DNA from: Lithodes maja
Taxonomy: Eukaryota; Arthropoda; Malacostraca; Decapoda; Lithodidae
DNA: 64,000 nucleotides
Direction: 5' to 3'
NCBI GenBank assembly: GCA_037953745.1
Contig: JBAKBP010000691.1
Location: 124,001-188,000, forward strand
Of this stretch, positions 21,681 through 32,687 are shown piece after piece. The notes beneath the pieces are model-generated. The model worked only from the letters and a program-made list of their open reading frames with translations. It was not told the DNA's origin and did not search any database. Both the position numbers and the translations under genes were made by a program. Positions within the stretch are counted from its first letter, which is position 1. The number at the start of each line of letters is the position of its first letter.

Positions 21681-21898
21681 TTCATCCTTTCAGTTTTATC
21701 ACACTTTTATTTCCCCACTTTATTTGGGCTAACATTAGATGATTTTATTCAGTTTTGGAAGGCCCTCTAGGAAACAAAGGGGTAAATACACTCTCAATTA
21801 ACCCTCTATCACCCTTAAATTCTTCCTAAATGTAATAAAATCATCCAGTGATAGCAAAGTAAAGGGAAGAATGGTGTGCTTGTATACTGAAGGGTTAA
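21681..21898. mobile_element. TTAA-flanked palindromic MITE, copy e
   Basis: The left end ttcatcctttcagttttat (degenerate TTAA) and the right end tatactgaagggttaa match copies a and f. The right TTAA (21895-21898) is also the left TTAA of the next element. Confidence 0.65.
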
Positions 21899-22262
21899 GG
21901 GGGTCACCGGCTTATTTTATCTTTATCTCCTGTTCTCTCTTTCTCTGGCTTCTATCCATTCGGCCCCATTCAGCCAACTGTTTTAAGACGTATATCCCCA
22001 TCCAAGTGTCGATTTCTTCCTGGCAAGCGATAGCGAGCCAACATTGTATGGAGAAAACCGGCTTCGCCGGAGACATTTTTCTATCGAAAAATTTACAAAT
22101 TTAGCTTGCTGTCAAAACAAAAATATTATATGCTGGCTCACTACTGGTCACCAGGAAAATATTGACACCTGGATGGGGGTAAACGTCTTAAAACAGTAGG
22201 CTGAATGGATACAAGCCAAAGAGGGACAGAAAGAGGAAAAAAAGTGAGGTGGGCTCCCTTAA
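21895..22262. mobile_element. TTAA-flanked hairpin MITE
   Basis: TTAA at 21895-21898 and 22259-22262. The two halves are inverted copies of each other over more than 100 bp: ggcttctatccattcggcc faces ggctgaatggatacaagcc, and gttttaagacgtat faces aaacgtcttaaaac. The centre shares accggcttcgccgg-type strings and gcgatagcgagcc with MITE family Y. Confidence 0.75.
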
Positions 22263-22525
22263 ATGATCTGTTTAAAGTCTCACACACTAATGTTTGGCTT
22301 ACAACCTGGATTTGCTTCTACAGTAGCAATTTGTCTCTATTGACATACAACCTCATACAGCCTCTACAGTAGCAGCCTCACAACAAACCAAGAGTAGAGT
22401 CCACTTTGTTGGCAAACTCCAATCCTGTAGGTCTGTAAATGGTAGGTCTCTGAACATGGTCGATTTCTGTACCGTTTATGGTAACTTCAGTAAATGTAAG
22501 TTTCTGTAAATGGTATGCTTTTGAA

Positions 22526-22790
22526 TATATATATATATACAGTATACATATATATATATATACAGTATACATACATATACAGTACAGTATATTATATACC
22601 CGGTATATATATATACTGTATATACTCCGGCACATACCCTATAGCTGTGGGTGGCCGACACGAGACAAGAGCCGAACAGAAACAACAGTTAGAGTTCCAA
22701 TTCTTAGGGTCCGGAACCATTTTCGCGTTCCCTTGCCCCTTACTCTGTCTCGTCTAGTAGGTGAATTTTACATGAAAGCATATTTGAAGT
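22526..22790 (+). repeat. TA/ACAGTATA microsatellite plus repeat family Z, copy 1
   Basis: Alternating ta runs broken by acagtata occupy 22526-22625. From 22620 a conserved stretch follows (cggcacataccctatagct, gtggccgacacgagacaaga, ttcttagggtccggaacc). It recurs at 24423-24502 and 39525-39732 (both minus) and 43778-43835 (plus). The function is unknown; it could be the head of an unrecognised retroelement. Confidence 0.65.
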
Positions 22791-22799
22791 GAGTTTATG

Positions 22800-23400
22800 T
22801 ACAGTATATGGTATATTTATGAAAATATCAATAAATTTCAAAGCATATTTGAATTAATATGTCAAGTTGAGCTCCGCTGACTCTGAAGACCATCATACTA
22901 AACAAGGATCAGACAGTTTACCCATATCTGTGACCATAATAATATGTTGACAATCCTGAGGCAATAAATGAAGCCTGGATCTTGAATAAAAAATATAAAA
23001 TACCATTCTGTTCCTACAAATATGATTTCAATCTATTTAAAAATGTGATGCTCATGTAAACGTAGTATAATCCAAATATTAATAACACCTCAATGTTATT
23101 ACAGTAGTACATGCGTATATTAAAATTAAAATGTCAAAATCATATTCCAGATATGAAACTAATATGTCGGTATGATGGGCAAATGACAGTTCTCTGTTTA
23201 CTAGCTTACTCATATGACCACTAAATGAAGTACCGTACATCCTGCAGTTCCAATACTAAGCTAAAAGTGCCAGCTTCATCCTTCTAACTTGGTGTACCTT
23301 ATTGTTACTTAATATAGGTTAGATAAATTATTCCAAGTACATATGTCACTTACTACACCATAACCACTTCAAGTATTATTTAGGTTCGCATTATACTGTA
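22800..23400. other. Stretch without recognisable gene
   Basis: AT-rich DNA with no ORF, inverted repeat or tandem array of note. Confidence 0.4.
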
Positions 23401-23402
23401 TT

Positions 23403-23582
23403 CGCGAGCCATGGCCTACGTGTCAGTAGGGCGTCGGCTGCTGATCAAAGGGTCGGCGGATCGAGCCCACACTGTCAGAATGTTATTGGTAGATGTCAAG
23501 CCCAGGCAACTTTACCTAGCGATTCGTGACAAACGCCTTATGTTCATGGCCACCCTTTCTCAGGAATAACAGCGAATTACAA

Positions 23583-23635
<53 letters not shown>

Positions 23636-23685
23636 TATATATATATATACAGTATATATATATATACAGTATATATATATATAGT
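23403..23685 (+). mobile_element. tRNA-derived SINE-like unit with (TA)n tail
   Basis: The head has an A-box-like gagccatggcctacgtgtc and a B-box-like ggcggatcgagcccac spaced as in a tRNA. A tRNA-unrelated body ends in a long ta microsatellite with ttacagtata interruptions (about 23586-23685). It would be transcribed by RNA polymerase III if intact. It is not a usable tRNA: the arms do not pair well. Confidence 0.6.
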
Positions 23686-23699
23686 ATTGGTACACCTAG

Positions 23700-24420
23700 T
23701 TTGAATTATTTTTCCATGATGCCGAACTTGTAGTATAACCTGTACTCTACCATGGTTCTCGTCACACACAACATTTCCTTTGTCGTTTATCACAGCCGAC
23801 TGAACCCAAGGAAGATAGTATTGTCATAGAATTATAGTGGGTCAGATTATTTAAGGTCTTGCCAAATCAGCTAAAAATGACAAAATTGTAAGGAATTATT
23901 GATCGAGACATTATTTGAGTTTTTCGGTGCCAAAGTGATGAAAGTAATAAAAAACAAATAAATTATATAAATTAGAGCTAGAGAGCAATATACTATCTGC
24001 TTCTTGATGTAATCTTCTTGTCTTGATAAACAAACATTAGATTTCTATGAATTAAGTCTCATTGTGAAGAAATTTCCATTTGCAATTGCCTTCTGGAGTT
24101 GTTACCCCATGCAACTATTCCTGCTAATACTCTAAGTCACATTGCATTAGTAGCATATATACTATACAGCTCAGTACTTGAACAATCTTAGGTAGTAAAC
24201 TTGTAAATATATCAAAGGTATATTAAATCATATACTTAGATATACAGTACTGCATATTTAAATGTATATGAACAACGGAATTGAAAGAGAAATCCTGAGT
24301 TATCAGGAAGAGAACATAAATAATGGAGACGACTGTGCGTCTAGTGTATTTAATTTGCTTTATATATATGTACAGTATACCTAGATGTGTGTAAGTTATA
24401 TATTTGTTTTATTTTTGTAT
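23700..24420. other. Stretch without recognisable gene
   Basis: AT-rich; no conserved ORF or repeat recognised. Confidence 0.4.
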
Positions 24421-24422
24421 GT

Positions 24423-24502
24423 TTTATTGTTTCTGTTCGAGCTCTGTCTCGAGTCGGCCAACCCCAGCTATGGGGTATGCGCCTGAATATATACATACAG
24501 GA
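24423..24502 (-). repeat. Repeat family Z, copy 2 (fragment)
   Basis: On the minus strand it contains ggcgcataccccatagctg, gttggccgactcgagaca and gagctcgaacagaaac, matching copies at 22620, 39525 and 43778. Confidence 0.65.
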
Positions 24503-25000
24503 CTGAAGATTGAACTTGAATATAAATCATTGAGATGATTGTGTCTTAGTGTGGTATGCAGTATGCATATTTCCTGTATTTTTAATATACAGTACACAAT
24601 ATAGAGGACCAAAAATGTAATCTGAATATGAAAATCGTTTTGGGTTGATCATCATCACTGTGGCACTGATTTGCTTGTTTGTATCACAGGCATGCCAGAA
24701 GGCTGTGACATGGGATGAAACTGCTAAAAATTGTTGTCATTCACACCTTGCTCACAGCAACAACAATGAACACTAATAGTTTATAGGAAAAATTGCCATA
24801 ACAGATCTGATCACAGGAAGCAGCATGGATGCCTAACAACAGAGATGAAATTAGTTCAAACTCGGTTACATGATGACAGTTTGTGCGAATCCCGGGGTAA
24901 TTAGTATATTTTATCAATGCATGGAGGAAAACCGGAATCTTACACTGCAAGAAAATCAACAGTATAAAAAACAGCTACTTACGAACATCCAGTAAGAGTT
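24503..25000. other. Stretch without recognisable gene
   Basis: AT-rich; nothing recognised. Confidence 0.35.
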
Positions 25001-25527
25001 AAGGCCATGTCACCACTGCTTATTCCAGTAAGTTTTTTCTCACAACAGTTTGGGGCTCTTTTGCACCTGTATCGCAAACCAGCCTGAGGGTAAATTATGT
25101 TAGGTGGCACCATTCTCAGAAAACTTACATTTTAAGACAGCCAAATTAAGTGAGAAAAAGACTTTGTGTGACATCAGCTTACTCCAATACTTGATGATCA
25201 TACACTACAGTATTAACAATTCCTTCAGAGACATTCCGTGTTCATTCACAGAATTCTTGTGAAGTTACACATACAGTATATTCTATAATGCAAAGCATTC
25301 ATACTTGTAATACATCAGCCTATCTGATGGAAGAACTCAATATATATATATATATGTCAATTACCAAGAGAAGCAACAACTGATCAGACAAATTAGTATG
25401 AGTCTGGGTTATTATGCAGTTATAAATTTGAGTGTGTAATACAGAGAACTAAACTATCTGCTTACACTAATGGAAGTGCTTAATGCTGGCAGCTGCTGGT
25501 AGCCACTGGAGGCATCCGAGTCTAAAA

Positions 25528-25758
25528 GCCGCGCCACACGGACACTTTGGGGTGTAGTTTTCTAGCCTGCTTTTGATTCTGGCTATTACTTTTCCCCAGT
25601 TTCGATGATTTTGCCATCAATTACCTGATTTACGGACCATTGTCAATACAAAGTAATCGAGTAAATTAATCAACTTTTGAGGTTTTTAAACAAGATTAAC
25701 ACCAAAATTTAATATCGGCTTGAACAAATCCTGGAATAATAGCCGTGTGACGCTGCCG
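25528..25758. mobile_element. MITE family W, copy 2
   Basis: Inverted ends agccgcgccacacggacac and gccgtgtgacgctgccg enclose about 230 bp that align with 20838-21092 and 34627-34887. The target duplication is not clear. Confidence 0.6.
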
Positions 25759-25759
25759 T

Positions 25760-26310
25760 AAGAGTGAAGGTGCAATCAAATTAGTACAGAGATCATAATT
25801 ATTGTTCCAAGTGAAGGGGAAAGCTAGGGTTAAAAGTACCAATTACGTTCCTATTACAGTAATTGCTTCATTACTAGATCTTTGGGTGATCTTTACAGTA
25901 TAAAGTAAAAATTTCAGGCGGTAAAGGACTAAGGTTTGTAGATTCTAACTTACTTATATAAACAATGAATATATTAGCTATCTGTTTGTACTACTCTTCT
26001 GTATTACACAAAACAATGGCATGAACAGGCAAAATTATAGACAAACTAAAGTATAAATGCAGCTTTTCCGAAGAAACATGCTAGTCTGAGAAACAATTTT
26101 TATGCAAAGAGGTGCTACACATTTTTACGATACTTATAGTGAATGATATGGACTAAAAACAGCATTCTGCCACACAGATAAAACACATTCACACTGCTAT
26201 TATAAAGGACGGTTTGTATAGAATAAGATATCACCGCTGCTTCTCTTGCATTTCAGGGCTTAGGGCGAACTTGAGTAGGAATTGTGACACAGCTGTGATC
26301 TGCAACATAT
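25760..26310. other. Stretch without recognisable gene
   Basis: No ORF or repeat of note. Confidence 0.35.
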
Positions 26311-26317
26311 CTGGGAA

Positions 26318-26400
26318 TCTTGATGCAGCTGTAAATCATGATGCAGCTGTAAATCTTGAAGCAGCTGTTAATCATGATGCAGCTGTGAATCACAATACTG
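26318..26400. repeat. 21-bp tandem repeat, about four units
   Basis: Units of the form gatgcagctgtaaatcat repeat with small changes. Because 21 is divisible by 3 the plus frame reads DAAVNH repeatedly, giving a spurious 65-aa ORF. Confidence 0.8.
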
Positions 26401-26726
26401 TACAGATGTAAATCCTGACGCAGATGTGATCCTTCATTCTTTGAGATGGAGAGTTCCGTCACCTTGCGTTTTCTAGGTGTCTTGCTGAATACCTTGTGCT
26501 GTCTTCAATCTGTCTCCCAGCCATGCACAGTAGAACATAAAGTGATGTCACAGTTTCCCCTAAAGCTTTTAGAGGCTAAATTTGTGTTCCATTTAACTAA
26601 ATAAATCAAGTAAGGTGTTTAGTGGATACCATTTCTGATCAACTGACTGTGGAGGACTTACAGTACAGTACTTGACTATCTGTACATATAGTCCATGGGC
26701 CAAAGCTGAGTGCAAGAAGTGGCACT

Positions 26727-26929
26727 GTCCAGAAATACCAATAAACACTTTGATTGATTAAACCATGTCTATAGAAACATACTTCTTAGTGAAAAAATAC
26801 CCTCTCTCCTACACCAATACAGCAGGAATGCTACTATTGGAGGAGGAAGTTGGCCCATTGTATTCACTAAGAAGTACGTTTCTTTAGACATGGTTTAATC
26901 GGTCATAGTTTTTATTGGCATTTCTGGAC
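26727..26929. mobile_element. 203-bp foldback element with ~65-bp arms
   Basis: The left arm (gtccagaaataccaataaac through acatacttcttagtgaa) is mirrored by the right arm (ttcactaagaagtacg through tttattggcatttctggac) across about 70 bp. Divergence between arms is roughly one base in ten. No target duplication is clear. Confidence 0.8.
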
Positions 26930-27403
26930 ATCGGCATGTATTGCACTCGGCCAGAGGATTGGTACCAATGTTTGTATTATTGTCATGTTATTTCTCGGTG
27001 ATAATCTTAGCCATCAAGTAATAGCTGTTAATTGAAGTGCATAATGAAAATCTGTTTCCTCTAATGATACAGATTCTTATAATATGCAGATCTGGCCCAT
27101 GGACTACTATGCTTCTTCTAGTGTAACTCACATTATATGACAGATTAAGAAATACAACTGATCATAGGCATAAGGGTTAAATAAACATCCAGTTGATTGA
27201 TACACAATGACTTAATGTGTACAGTATAACTTGGTTGAGACCGTCAAAATATCAGCGTAAGGGCCATAGTAAAGAAGAATCGCTGAATGCCATAAGGATC
27301 CATGATGCTTAAGATGGTGGTTAGAGGAAGATAGTATTGTGCAGAGTATCAAATATGTAATCAAAATGCCTATAAACGTCATCTACTCATCGACTATATT
27401 CAG

Positions 27404-27612
27404 TTAACCCTTTCAGAATGGATGACATCTCTTTCTATTTAGTTTTGGTAACATTAGATGCCTATATTCAACTTGGGAAGGATGTCTAGTAAAGAGGTAA
27501 AATACATCTCACAACTCTTTGACCATCACAGATCCTTCCAAAACAGAGTATAATTGTATAATGAGGGCCAGAACAGAATTAAAAATATAGTGATCCATAC
27601 TGGATGGGTTAC
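27404..27612. mobile_element. TTAA-flanked palindromic MITE, copy f
   Basis: The left end ttaaccctttcagaatgg and right end ccatactggatgggtta(c) match the family. Inside, gggaaggatgtct faces agatccttcc. The right TTAA has decayed to TTAC. Confidence 0.7.
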
Positions 27613-27746
27613 TGTAATATATAGATATACAGTATAGTGCATTATTTACTCCAAGCAACTTGTTCCTCCTGTAACCATCAAGTGACAAAATTGTCATTGA
27701 TCCTCAAGAGTGGACACACCCGATCGTTGTCATTGACTATGGCCCT

Positions 27747-27957
27747 TAAGGCAGATTTACAAGAGGGTTTATCCAGTAACATTAGATCCGCAACAATATT
27801 CTGGCAACATTTTGAGACTGTTTTGCACTGGTATTGCAACAAGACTGTGAGTAGGTTATATTGTAATATAGTCATAAGAAAAGCATATTTTCCAAGGTGC
27901 AGCTCAGAGTTACAGAACAAAATTGTGGGTAAAAGCAGTGGTGTAAATGTGCCTTAC
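27747..27957. mobile_element. MITE with TAAGGCA termini, copy 1
   Basis: Terminal inverted repeats taaggcagatttaca and (inverted) taaggcacatttaca match at 14 of 15 bases. A relative starts at 28144. ORFs of 80-108 aa across it are not supported by any motif. Confidence 0.6.
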
Positions 27958-28143
27958 CTATGACCATCAATGGCTTTGTGGTCTCTCAGTGCCTGGCCAC
28001 CACTTTAACCCAATACCAGCGGAAAAATCAGTAAAATAATGCGATTGAGTGAAGTCCAATCTGCGAGTTGTAAAAAACCTGTAGTGTAGTGTATCTGTGA
28101 GGGCCGAACCAAGACGCTTCCTGCCATCCAGGGGGGTCAGTCG

Positions 28144-28345
28144 TAAGCCACATTTACACTTAAGTTTTGCCACCACTTTTTATCTGTGACTTTACTCTGG
28201 TAGCAATTATAGACTATTTTGCACTAGTATTGGCCACTAAACTGAAGTTAAATTATTATAATGAACATATTCTTAAAACAGCATATTTCAGAATCAGTAT
28301 TGCACAAAAATGTTGTTGGAAAAAACGTTCCTGTAATGCTGCCTT
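28144..28345. mobile_element. MITE with TAAGGCA-like termini, copy 2 (degenerate)
   Basis: It starts taagccacatttacactt and ends tgtaatgctgccttc. Internal strings (gactattttgcactagtatt; aaacagcatattt) parallel gactgttttgcactggtatt and aaagcatatttt in copy 1. Confidence 0.5.
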
Positions 28346-28374
28346 CATAAAGTAATACCACTTAAACGTGAACT

Positions 28375-28849
28375 TTAACCCATCAGACCCGGCTATGTAT
28401 TCCATAGCGAAACCCGGGGATTTTGGCCGAAAAACTTCTACGCCTAGGCTACCGTATCCTTGTTATTTTTACTGCTTCCGCATTCCCGCGCATCCCCAAG
28501 CGTAGATGTGTTTCGTACCTGTAGAATGGCGTTAAGTAGATCTTTCTAATTCAACTGGTTCAGTTGTGATGACGATTTCCGTAGAGATAACTTTGTGGCA
28601 AAATCAGCCACTTTACACTACTTTTGACTACTTAACAATAACATACAGGCACACACGAACAAGCGACGCTCTCCTTCTTGTGGTCGGAGATGCGCGGCGT
28701 CGGTCCAGCCGGTTTTTGTTTACATGCGTCGGACGGACGCCTCGCACACCAAGCTTACAGGCTTTCAAGCTGCCGGAGCCTCAGCTCCCTTCCGGGTTCC
28801 GGGGGGGGGTTATGGATGCCTCAGAGCCCAACAGGGTCTGGAGGGTTAA
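28375..28849 (+). mobile_element. piggyBac-like MITE P2 (TTAA-flanked)
   Basis: TTAA at 28375-28378 and 28846-28849; ends ttaacccatcagacccggc and, inverted, ttaaccctccagaccctgtt. The body matches P1 (16049) and, inverted, P3 (51512), for example aagcgacgctctccttcttg and tttacatgcgtcggac. The right TTAA also starts the next element. ORFs of 60-102 aa are by-products. Confidence 0.85.
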
Positions 28850-29514
28850 AGGGGAGGTAGATGCTTTATCTTGACCCCCTTCTCCCTTATGTTAAGGGTC
28901 ATTAGTTTTGAGATTCAACGCTCATTCCATTAGTTTGGCGATTTTGAGACATTTTGCCCCATTTCTTTGTCAATATCAAGACCTTTTGTGCCAATTAGGT
29001 GTACATTTTTTCCTGGCGTGAGCACGCTCACGTGTGAATCTGCAAGACCCGGGATCGAATCCCTGCCACGGCGGACATTTAGTGAGTGTGGTAGTACGTC
29101 CTAGCATGTTTCACATGCTCGCACCCAGTCAAGGGGCATCCTGACGAAGTATACAGACTAAACACACATAACAAAGCCACTCCAACAGCTTCCTCTCTCT
29201 CCAACACCCCTTCTCCCCTCTCAACACTCTTCTCTGAGCTAGTGCCGGTACCTATGGACAGTCCTGTATAAGTCGTAAAGATTCTGGGACGAGCTCAATA
29301 GACGAAGAAGAAGAAGAGAAAAGAGGTAGTAAACCAGTAATTTTGGAGGAACCAGCCTTTAGCTACGACCTTTTCCTACCGAAAAATGTACACATTTATC
29401 TTGAAAGGGGGTCTAGGGGGTGTTACTTTAAGCTTGATGGAGGTCTACCGAAGAAACTGAAAACTAACTAAATAAATATATAAATTAACCAAAAAATAAC
29501 CACTACCCCCTTGA
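28846..29514 (+). mobile_element. TTAA-type MITE family Y, copy 3, split by a SINE
   Basis: It starts ttaaaggggaggtag and ends taccacccctt-like (actacccccttga). The inside matches copies Y1 (31336) and Y2 (58496): gttttgagattc, ccccatttctttgtcaat, gaaaaatgtaca, ttgatggaggtct. A SINE-like unit interrupts it at about 29017-29328. Confidence 0.65.
29017..29328 (+). mobile_element. tRNA-derived SINE-like unit with (GAA)n tail
   Basis: The head contains gcgtgagcacgctcacg and a B-box-like gggatcgaatccctgcc. The body ends in agacgaagaagaagaagag. It sits inside MITE Y3, whose sequence resumes after the tail, so it is the younger insertion. Confidence 0.65.
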
Positions 29515-30315
29515 GTCAAGTGATTCTCAGAGTTACAGTGGACAGCTCTTGAAATCCACTAAAGTCAAATTTACACCAGTAAACATATGATATTCACAAT
29601 TACCTCATGATTTTATTTAGCTCAAGGAAAACCTAGAGTTGAATATTTATATTAAATGAAGTCTGGGTGATTCATCTCATACACAATTTATCAATGAGAA
29701 ACATAATAATTAATTACTAAGGTACCGGTACCTCTAAAAATCTAAAAATATGAGAAAATTGAAATTCTTCACTAATAATACAATTCAGATGATTAATTTT
29801 AATAATTCAAGTTTATAGGAGTATGTCAACTTCCAATTAAAATCATACACCATCGTCCTCTAAAAAATTACCAGTGTCATGTGCCAAAATTAGAATAATT
29901 GAGGATCCATGTTGAGGAAAAGCTCATAATACAATAATACATTCAAACTTGCTGCATTTATGTAGCAATTAGGATCAATCAATTAACAAAACATTTAAGG
30001 TAACAATATTCTGATACCCTATGGAGACACTAAAATTATCTACTTGAGAAAGTAGAACAAACCAATGGAATCCCAAATCTTATTAATGTAACATATCAGT
30101 GAGCCTAATTAAAGTTGTATTGCTAAATTCTTGATATTAGAGGCATTACTGTAGTGAACGTATACTAGTCAGCTGCTTTACGATGATGGCTACAAAACAC
30201 GACCTAATGCCTAATATAATCATTATACTGTACCACCTGCTTTATGAAAAATTACCCTTAATATCAGGAATATTAAATTAAACTCCCGATATATGTAAAA
30301 TATATACACGGTATT
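29515..30315. other. Stretch without recognisable gene
   Basis: AT-rich spacer; no ORF or repeat recognised. Confidence 0.4.
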
Positions 30316-30602
30316 AGTAAAATTTGCCAGAACGTCCCGGACTTCCCAAACTTGACTACTTCCTTTAACGTGACGATAGTGCGTTGTTATATGTGCGATT
30401 AGTTTGCTTGGGAAACAGATTAACTTGCTCATGTAGTAATGTACACCCTATGTGGTGGATTGTGTTCTTTTATTTAATAGTTTTCATTTTAGTAAGCGTT
30501 GTTTCCACATAGCGATTTTGATAATTTAATTTGACTTTATATTGTCCTTGTCCCAATTTTGGTTTGTTTAGTTTGCAAGTTTTACATTTTAATTAATATG
30601 TA
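30316..30602 (+). repeat. Repeat family X, truncated copy 1
   Basis: It matches 55340-55640 (plus) and 61500-61770 (minus), including ccagaacgtcccggacttcc, ttgcttgggaaacagattaa and ttgtttccacatagcgattt. In the minus copy at 61.5 kb this family directly follows a Jockey-like LINE, so it may be that LINE's 3' UTR. Confidence 0.75.
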
Positions 30603-30806
30603 CCTGCATCTATAATTATGTTTTTTGAATTACCATTTACAGGTATTATATAAAATGCAATGCTGTTTTATGAAATAATAACAATAAATTAAACTTGGCA
30701 TTAGTTCTAAGTTGTAGATCCAGCATCAAGCTAACAGACTAAAACCAAAATCCTTCACATTTTCAAAAGGTGGTGTCACAGGAGTAGAGTTAATAGCAAA
30801 CGGTTG

Positions 30807-31048
30807 ACTAATTCCTTGAACGTGACGATAGTGCGTTGTTATATGTGCGATTAGTTTGCTTGGGAAACAGATTAACTTGCTCACGTAGTAATGTACACCC
30901 TATGTGGTGGATTGTGTTCTTTTATTTATAAAGAAATATTATTTTGCTTAAGCATTGTTTCCACATAGCGATTTTGATTTGTTGTTTTGTCTTTTTACTG
31001 TGTTCGTCAAAGTTTTGGTTAGTTTATTTTGCAAGTTTTACATTATAA
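30807..31048 (+). repeat. Repeat family X, truncated copy 2
   Basis: Starts actaattccttgaacgtg and continues as in copy 1 to gcaagttttacattataa. Two partial copies lie 0.2 kb apart in the same direction. Confidence 0.75.
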
Positions 31049-31644
31049 ACTCACATGTAGTCAGCTGAATATTCCCACAATTTTCACTTCAACCAGGATG
31101 AAACTTTCAATCAGGTATCTCATATTTAATAATTTTAGATAATCCAATGAAACTAATATATAATCCCTCATATTTATCCAAAGACTTACTAATACAGTAT
31201 ACCTAAAAGAATTCTCCACCCCTAGAACTAACTATTCATGCGACGCCACAATAAGCCAGGGTGGTGCCGAGGAACCCCTTGGCACCACCCTGGCTCCCTG
31301 GCTCTCTCAGCATAGACCCTGGGGTTCAAATCTTCTTAAGGGGACATGGGCCGGTTTTCTGGATCCCTTTCTCCCTCGTGTTTAGCCCCATTAGTTTTCA
31401 GATGTAAAGATGTTTACCCCATTAGTTTGTCGATTTTAAGACCTTTCGCCCCATTTCTTCGTCAATATTTAGACTTTTCGTGCTATTTAGGCGTCAATTT
31501 TTTCCTTGGCGATCGATAGTGAGCCTGTAATGTTGGACATTTCTGTACCAAAAAATGTACAAATTAATCTAGAAGGGGGATCTAATGGATGTTTTATTTG
31601 AATTTGATGGAGGTATAGGGAGGAAACTAGAGAAATAAGGAATA

Positions 31645-32645
31645 CAGTAAACTTCCGTTAATCCGAAGGGCAGGGGACCGGCCCTCGTTCGGATTAGTGT
31701 TTTTTTCGGATTATCGGACTTTACCCCTATGAACCTGTGTATGACGAAAACATCGAGACATTAGGCCACCCAAATGACACAATGGTGCACACACACATAT
31801 CATATGTTCATGAAATCACTTCAAAAGTTTACCATTGTCATTGTAGCCTATTACCTACTTCAAAACATTCAGATTAATGGTCAAAGGAATCTGCTGATAT
31901 AAACGTCTTCTTCTTCTTCCGTCTACTAGCAAGTTTGTCTTGCTCTTTAAGATCAGATGTGGTTCGGGAAGTAATGCCTTAACAACGGCACCTCCCTGAG
32001 AAGTTCTTGTAATTTTACATCCAAAGGTGCATTTTCAAGCTCAAGACTGATTCATTCAGTCTTGAGCTTGAAAATGCACCTTTGGATGTATTAGCCTTGA
32101 GCTTGAAAACGCACCTTTGGACGTTCCGATACGCTACTATTTATAGTTCAGTGATCGGAGCGTCCCAAGGGTGCTTTCAAGACAACAAGACAAGGGTGCT
32201 TTCAATACAATATAATATAACAGAGCACATCACAAAAGGAAAATCACAAAAGGAAAATTACAAGAACTTCTCAGGGAGGTGCCGTTGTTAAGGCATTACT
32301 TCCCGAACCACATATTCTGATCTTAAAGAGCAAGACAAACTTGCTAGTAGACGGAAGAAGAAGAAGATGTTTATATCAGCAGATTCCTTTGACCATTAAT
32401 CTGAATGTTTTGAAGTAGGTAATAGGCTACAATGACAATGGTAAACTTTTAAAGTGAATTCATGAACATATGATATGTGTGTGCTCCATTATGTGTCATT
32501 TGAGTGGCCTAATGCCTCAAAAAGGGGACTTTGGGACTTCTTGAAATTCGGACCATCGGTAGAATTCGGATTTGGCCTCAAATTGAAAAATTCGGACTAT
32601 TGGGAGATTCGAATCATCGGTCGTCGGATTAACGGAAGTTTACTG
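31645..32645. mobile_element. 1-kb foldback pogo/Tigger-type element (TA duplication)
   Basis: TA flanks (31643-31644, 32646-32647) and perfect terminal repeats cagtaaacttccgttaatcc / ggattaacggaagtttactg. The element is largely a palindrome: sequence at about 31790-32010 (catatgttcatgaa, cttcttcttcttccgtct, gaagttcttgtaatttt) recurs inverted at about 32255-32480. No transposase ORF is present. The CAGT terminus and TA target fit the Tc1/mariner/pogo superfamily. Confidence 0.85.
32016..32090. repeat. Perfect 35-bp-arm hairpin at the foldback centre
   Basis: The arm 32016-32050 is the exact inverse of 32056-32090, with a 5-base loop (ttcat). A third, imperfect copy of the right arm follows at about 32093-32126. 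The stem size resembles small-RNA precursors, but nothing shows it is processed. Confidence 0.9.
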
Positions 32646-32687
32646 TACATGCAAAAATCACCCAAAAAGTGAACCATCCCCCCTTAA

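Larger units (their letters stand above)
31336..32687 (+). mobile_element. TTAA-type MITE family Y, copy 1, carrying a nested foldback element
   Basis: TTAA at 31336-31339 and 32684-32687; ends ttaaggggacatgggccgg and, inverted, ttaaggggggatggttcac. The ~350-bp body is interrupted at a TA by the 1001-bp element at 31645-32645. Compare Y2 at 58496, which lacks the insert. Confidence 0.8.

Noticed and set aside
22378..22757. Tyr/Ile-rich ORFs (69-104 aa) over 22378-22790
   Set aside because: They are translations of ta/acagtata microsatellite sequence.
23403..23480. A tRNA gene
   Set aside because: A- and B-box-like strings are present but the cloverleaf does not close; it is the head of a SINE-like unit with a microsatellite tail.
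27637..27963. 108-aa ORF
   Set aside because: It overlaps a MITE with clear terminal inverted repeats and is not conserved in the second copy at 28144.
28566..28874. 102-aa ORF in MITE P2 and 151-aa ORF in P3 (51306-51761)
   Set aside because: The same non-coding MITE sequence read in either orientation; frames are not conserved among copies P1-P3.
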